In this document: one piece after another, positions 21,098 through 23,149 of the stretch | How positions within the stretch are numbered: position 1 is the stretch's first letter | How the letters are laid out: every line of letters starts with the position of its first letter | Assembly: GCF_001039355.2 (NCBI RefSeq) | Contig: NW_019775820.1 | Location: forward strand, 178,609-201,757 | DNA from: Lingula anatina | Lineage: Eukaryota > Brachiopoda > Lingulata > Lingulida > Lingulidae | Reading direction: 5' to 3' | Length of the DNA stretch: 23,149 nucleotides | The notes under the pieces: generated by a model | What the model was told of the DNA's origin: nothing | Database searches by the model: none | What the model saw: the letters and a program-made list of their open reading frames with translations, nothing else | Made by a program: the position numbers and the translations under genes

Positions 21098-21517
21098 TAA
21101 AGGCCAAAAAATTGACCATAATTCCATCTAAATAAAAAAACAAAACATAACATCCTATACCAAAAGCCCAATATGTACTGAAGGTCGTAATACAGTAATT
21201 ACTTGATCTTTTCAATGGAGGGGGAGGGTTGTGAATTTTACAGAATATGCTGTTTCAGTAGTTTTTAAGTAAAATTTTTTTAAAATTCCTATTGGGTGAC
21301 AGCAACAAAATTTAAAAGCAGGCTACTTTGTAACTGCAGTAAAAGCACCACAAATACTAAATAAAATAAAATTAAAAAAATATAATTTTTGTGATTATGA
21401 AATTATGTGTCTTCAAGTTTTATATTGTTTGCCCATCAAGTAATTACCGTAGATTTGGATCAGATCTCAAGCTTATCTTGTAGTCCCTTAATGCCAGCAG
21501 AAACCCTGAATACACAC

Positions 21518-21685
21518 CTTGTCGATTTGCCCTTTTAAACTCCTTAATGTCTCCTCCGTCAGCGCCAGCTTATTTTTCTCGTCAAACTGTTCTTTATCCA
21601 GCTCTTCCACCCTCTGCTGGTACTCCCTCTTGTGCATAGACAATGCCCGAAGCTTCTCCTTCAGCATTTCCAGCTCTTTCTGATT
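21518..21685 (-). CDS. Orphan coiled-coil exon, right arm
   Basis: Inverted copy of the exon at 19574-19741, with the same 56 codons and intact acceptor and donor. I count two base differences: CAG for CAC (Gln instead of His at codon 24) and a silent ACA for ACG Thr change. The noncoding DNA just downstream is much more diverged, with many substitutions and indels. This contrast suggests that the protein sequence was under selection for some of the time since duplication, or that gene conversion was local. Confidence 0.6.
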
Positions 21686-21882
21686 CTGCAAGAATCAAAG
21701 AAATACATATCAATAAAATAAAATAAACAAATGATAACTAGAGGATCAGAGAGGCGATACCGCCTCCGAATATTGTACACCAGTTTATGGTGTAGGCCCC
21801 TAAAGTAGGTCAAAGGTAAATGTCTAGGTCATATTTGTATTTTGGCAACGACAGGTGTAATCCCAGAGAGACGACGGCGACG

Positions 21883-21896
21883 CGGCCGCCATCTTG
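21883..21896 (-). promoter_or_regulatory. YY1-type motif in the right arm
   Basis: The inverted counterpart of the left-arm motif (CGGCCGCCATCTTG on the plus strand), with all core bases conserved and the same spacing to the right-arm coiled-coil exon. If both are active the arms would drive convergent transcription towards the spacer. Confidence 0.4.
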
Positions 21897-22345
21897 ATGT
21901 TTCATTTTACCACAATATCAGACGGTTTTGTAGTAGTAGATTAGAAATTTTTTCGACATCCCAGGCCTTCAAGTTATTTTAAATGGACAAAAACGCGGAC
22001 AGCGATAATTTGCGCTGATATTAGTTTTAAAATTAGGCCCTAAATCAAGGTGGCCTTATATATGAATACACAGTTAATATAACCAGGACAGTAGACCGAC
22101 AAAAAGTACTGTGCGGGTGCAACAGTTAAAAGCATGATAGAATAGGTAGGTATAGTCTGAAGTTTTTTTCTTTGGTTGTATAGTTCTTTGTATAGTGAGA
22201 GCCGAGCGACGACCCTGACGACCCTGACTACGGTACAGTGCTCACAAAAGGGGGGCGTCTCGATAGTCCGAAGGTTCATTGGTCCGAAAAGTGGTAACAT
22301 TTTCATCGATTTTTTAATCAAGGGTCCAGTGGTCCGAAGGTTAGT

Positions 22346-22444
22346 CCTGCCTATTTAACTCTGTCTGGGGACGACCCTATATTTGAAGCATTTCAATTAA
22401 GCCATGAACTGGAACACTTAGCAAGCGTGGAAAATGAATACAAG
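22346..22444 (+). pseudogene. Exon-like fragment inside the TIR element (possibly phosphofructokinase)
   Basis: An open stretch reading PAYLTLSGDDPIFEAFQLS and then HELEHLASVENEYK, followed by GTTTGT, a possible donor. Its upstream border GGTTAG could serve as an acceptor. The FEAFQ core followed by a charged helix resembles the GGFEAF segment of animal 6-phosphofructokinase, but the match is weak and the preceding Gly-Gly is missing. Taken alone I would call it unknown. The neighbouring fragment makes the suggestion more plausible. Confidence 0.3.
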
Positions 22445-22534
22445 GTTTGTATTGAATGATTGTAGAATGAGAGCCTTGATTGTTATCCTGAGCCCATCAG
22501 CGTTATTTTATTTTGTACTTGTACCCAAAAAACC

Positions 22535-22621
22535 TCGAGACCTACGGGGACTTCATTGCTTATCGTAAACATCTCCCCGAGAACTACATCCCATTTGTCA
22601 CGATTCCGCCCACTATCTCCT
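22535..22621 (+). pseudogene. Phosphofructokinase-like fragment captured by the TIR element
   Basis: Frame reading ETYGDFIAYRKHLPENY and then IPFVTIPPTIS. Animal 6-phosphofructokinases have GGFEAY, a helix ending in E-x-x-x-[IV]-P, then V-x-[IV]-P-A-T-[IV]-S-N-N. The match lasts exactly to Ser; the next codons (FRTNEPSD, stop) are the transposon TIR, so the similarity ends at the TIR border. No active protein can be made: it is about 30 codons, lacks the surrounding fold and runs into the TIR. Identification is from memory of the motif, so moderate to low certainty. Confidence 0.4.
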
Positions 22622-22804
22622 TTCGGACCAATGAACCTTCGGACTAACACAATGCTAGCATTAATTGTCATGTGTAGATTCCCAGGTTGATATATGCCAT
22701 GTGAATGCTACCTTCCATATTAGCGCAGACACTTTGAAATGTATAATAGGTGTGACCCATATATGTGCATATGGACCACTCCCAAACCCTATCGTATTAA
22801 CTGT

Positions 22805-22995
22805 GGATCGATCTATCTCCAGGGGTTTTTCGCTAAATTACAATCAACTTAAGCGGTTGAGATGTCTGTCACGCCAACTGAAGCTGCTAGGGGGGAATTA
22901 ATTATCGTTAAGCAGCTTCAGTAGGAGTGCCAGACATCTAAGCCGTTTAAGCTGAAAGCAATTTAGCGAGAAACCCCTTGCAGATGGATCGATCC
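22805..22995. repeat. MITE-like imperfect hairpin, right copy
   Basis: Counterpart of the hairpin at 18517-18705, in inverted orientation within the right arm: it begins GGATCGATCTATCTCC and ends GCAGATGGATCGATCC. The two copies differ by only a few bases, far fewer than the two halves of each hairpin differ from each other. The hairpin is therefore older than the duplication that made the two arms. Confidence 0.8.
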
Positions 22996-23149
22996 TGTTA
23001 GATTGAACTAGGTATGACTACTGGGTATATGTAGATAGGTCACATGCAATTGCGATCTTTTATGACAAATTTCTCGTCTTGCCCAGGCAGCTCAAAGTTT
23101 CTCGACATTATGCTGCAGTCTAATGGCCCACTAACAAATATTCTAACAT

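Larger units (their letters stand above)
22264..22646. mobile_element. Nested 25 bp-TIR element with extra cargo, right copy
   Basis: Bounded by the same perfect 25 bp TIRs (22264-22288 and 22622-22646) as the 132 bp left copy, but 383 bp long. The shared core lies at 22289-22344. The extra sequence, about 22345-22621, has no counterpart in the left arm and carries coding-like pieces described separately. Either cargo was captured here or the left copy lost it. TIRs surrounding host-derived sequence is the layout of Pack-type non-autonomous DNA transposons. Confidence 0.7.
21098..23149 (-). repeat. Right arm of the giant inverted repeat
   Basis: Reverse-complement partner of 18364-20175, about 240 bp longer mainly because of extra sequence inside the nested TIR element (22345-22621). 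Similarity extends to the second-last base of the window (23148), so the true outer end may lie further right. If this is a mobile element its flank and target-site duplication are not visible here. Confidence 0.93.

Noticed and set aside
1-23149. CRISPR arrays, tRNA or rRNA genes, bacterial-style operators or terminators
   Set aside because: None were seen; the window is spliced animal nuclear DNA and the short direct repeats are microsatellites or transposon units.

Overview
The window looks like AT-rich animal nuclear DNA: short, GT-AG-spliced coding exons in long introns, many microsatellites and no bacterial-style operons. The protein matches (metazoan-type INO80; a DUF4062/NACHT-WD protein) and the compact exons fit an invertebrate. 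I lean towards a lophotrochozoan such as a bivalve or gastropod mollusc, but that is inference.

Layout. (1) About 235-5760, minus strand: the 5' part of a multi-exon gene for a large STAND-type protein with a DUF4062-like N-terminal domain (NWD1/NWD2/TEP1-like). Seven coding exons are read in phase, preceded by a probable noncoding first exon; the gene runs off the left edge. (2) About 5760-9000: a 3.3 kb gap between two divergently transcribed genes, with a CTCF-like site and E-box/CRE-like sites near the right-hand gene. (3) About 9071-18362, plus strand: INO80, the ATPase of the INO80 chromatin remodeller. I read 21 coding exons in unbroken phase (about 836 residues), covering the N-terminal region, the DBINO domain, the whole first RecA lobe ([17 protein letters not shown]) and the start of the insertion region. 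The second helicase lobe is absent. (4) 18363: a single N lies inside the 21st INO80 coding exon. The bases after it are not INO80 and close the frame ten codons later. (5) 18364-23149: a giant imperfect inverted repeat, with arms of about 1.8 and 2.05 kb around a 0.92 kb spacer, starting at the N and ending at the last base of the window.

Each arm is a mosaic: a ~190 bp MITE-like hairpin; a nested element with perfect 25 bp terminal inverted repeats, 132 bp long in one arm and 383 bp in the other, where the extra sequence carries what look like pieces of a phosphofructokinase gene; a strong YY1-type CAAGATGGCGGC motif; and a 168 bp, phase-0 coiled-coil exon that is almost identical between arms although nearby noncoding DNA is clearly diverged.

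The most interesting part is this right-hand structure. Either a ~4.8 kb fold-back element with captured exons has broken an INO80 exon, or an unrelated (or other-haplotype) contig was joined to INO80 at the N. The sequence shows the break and the palindrome directly; which explanation holds cannot be settled from this window.
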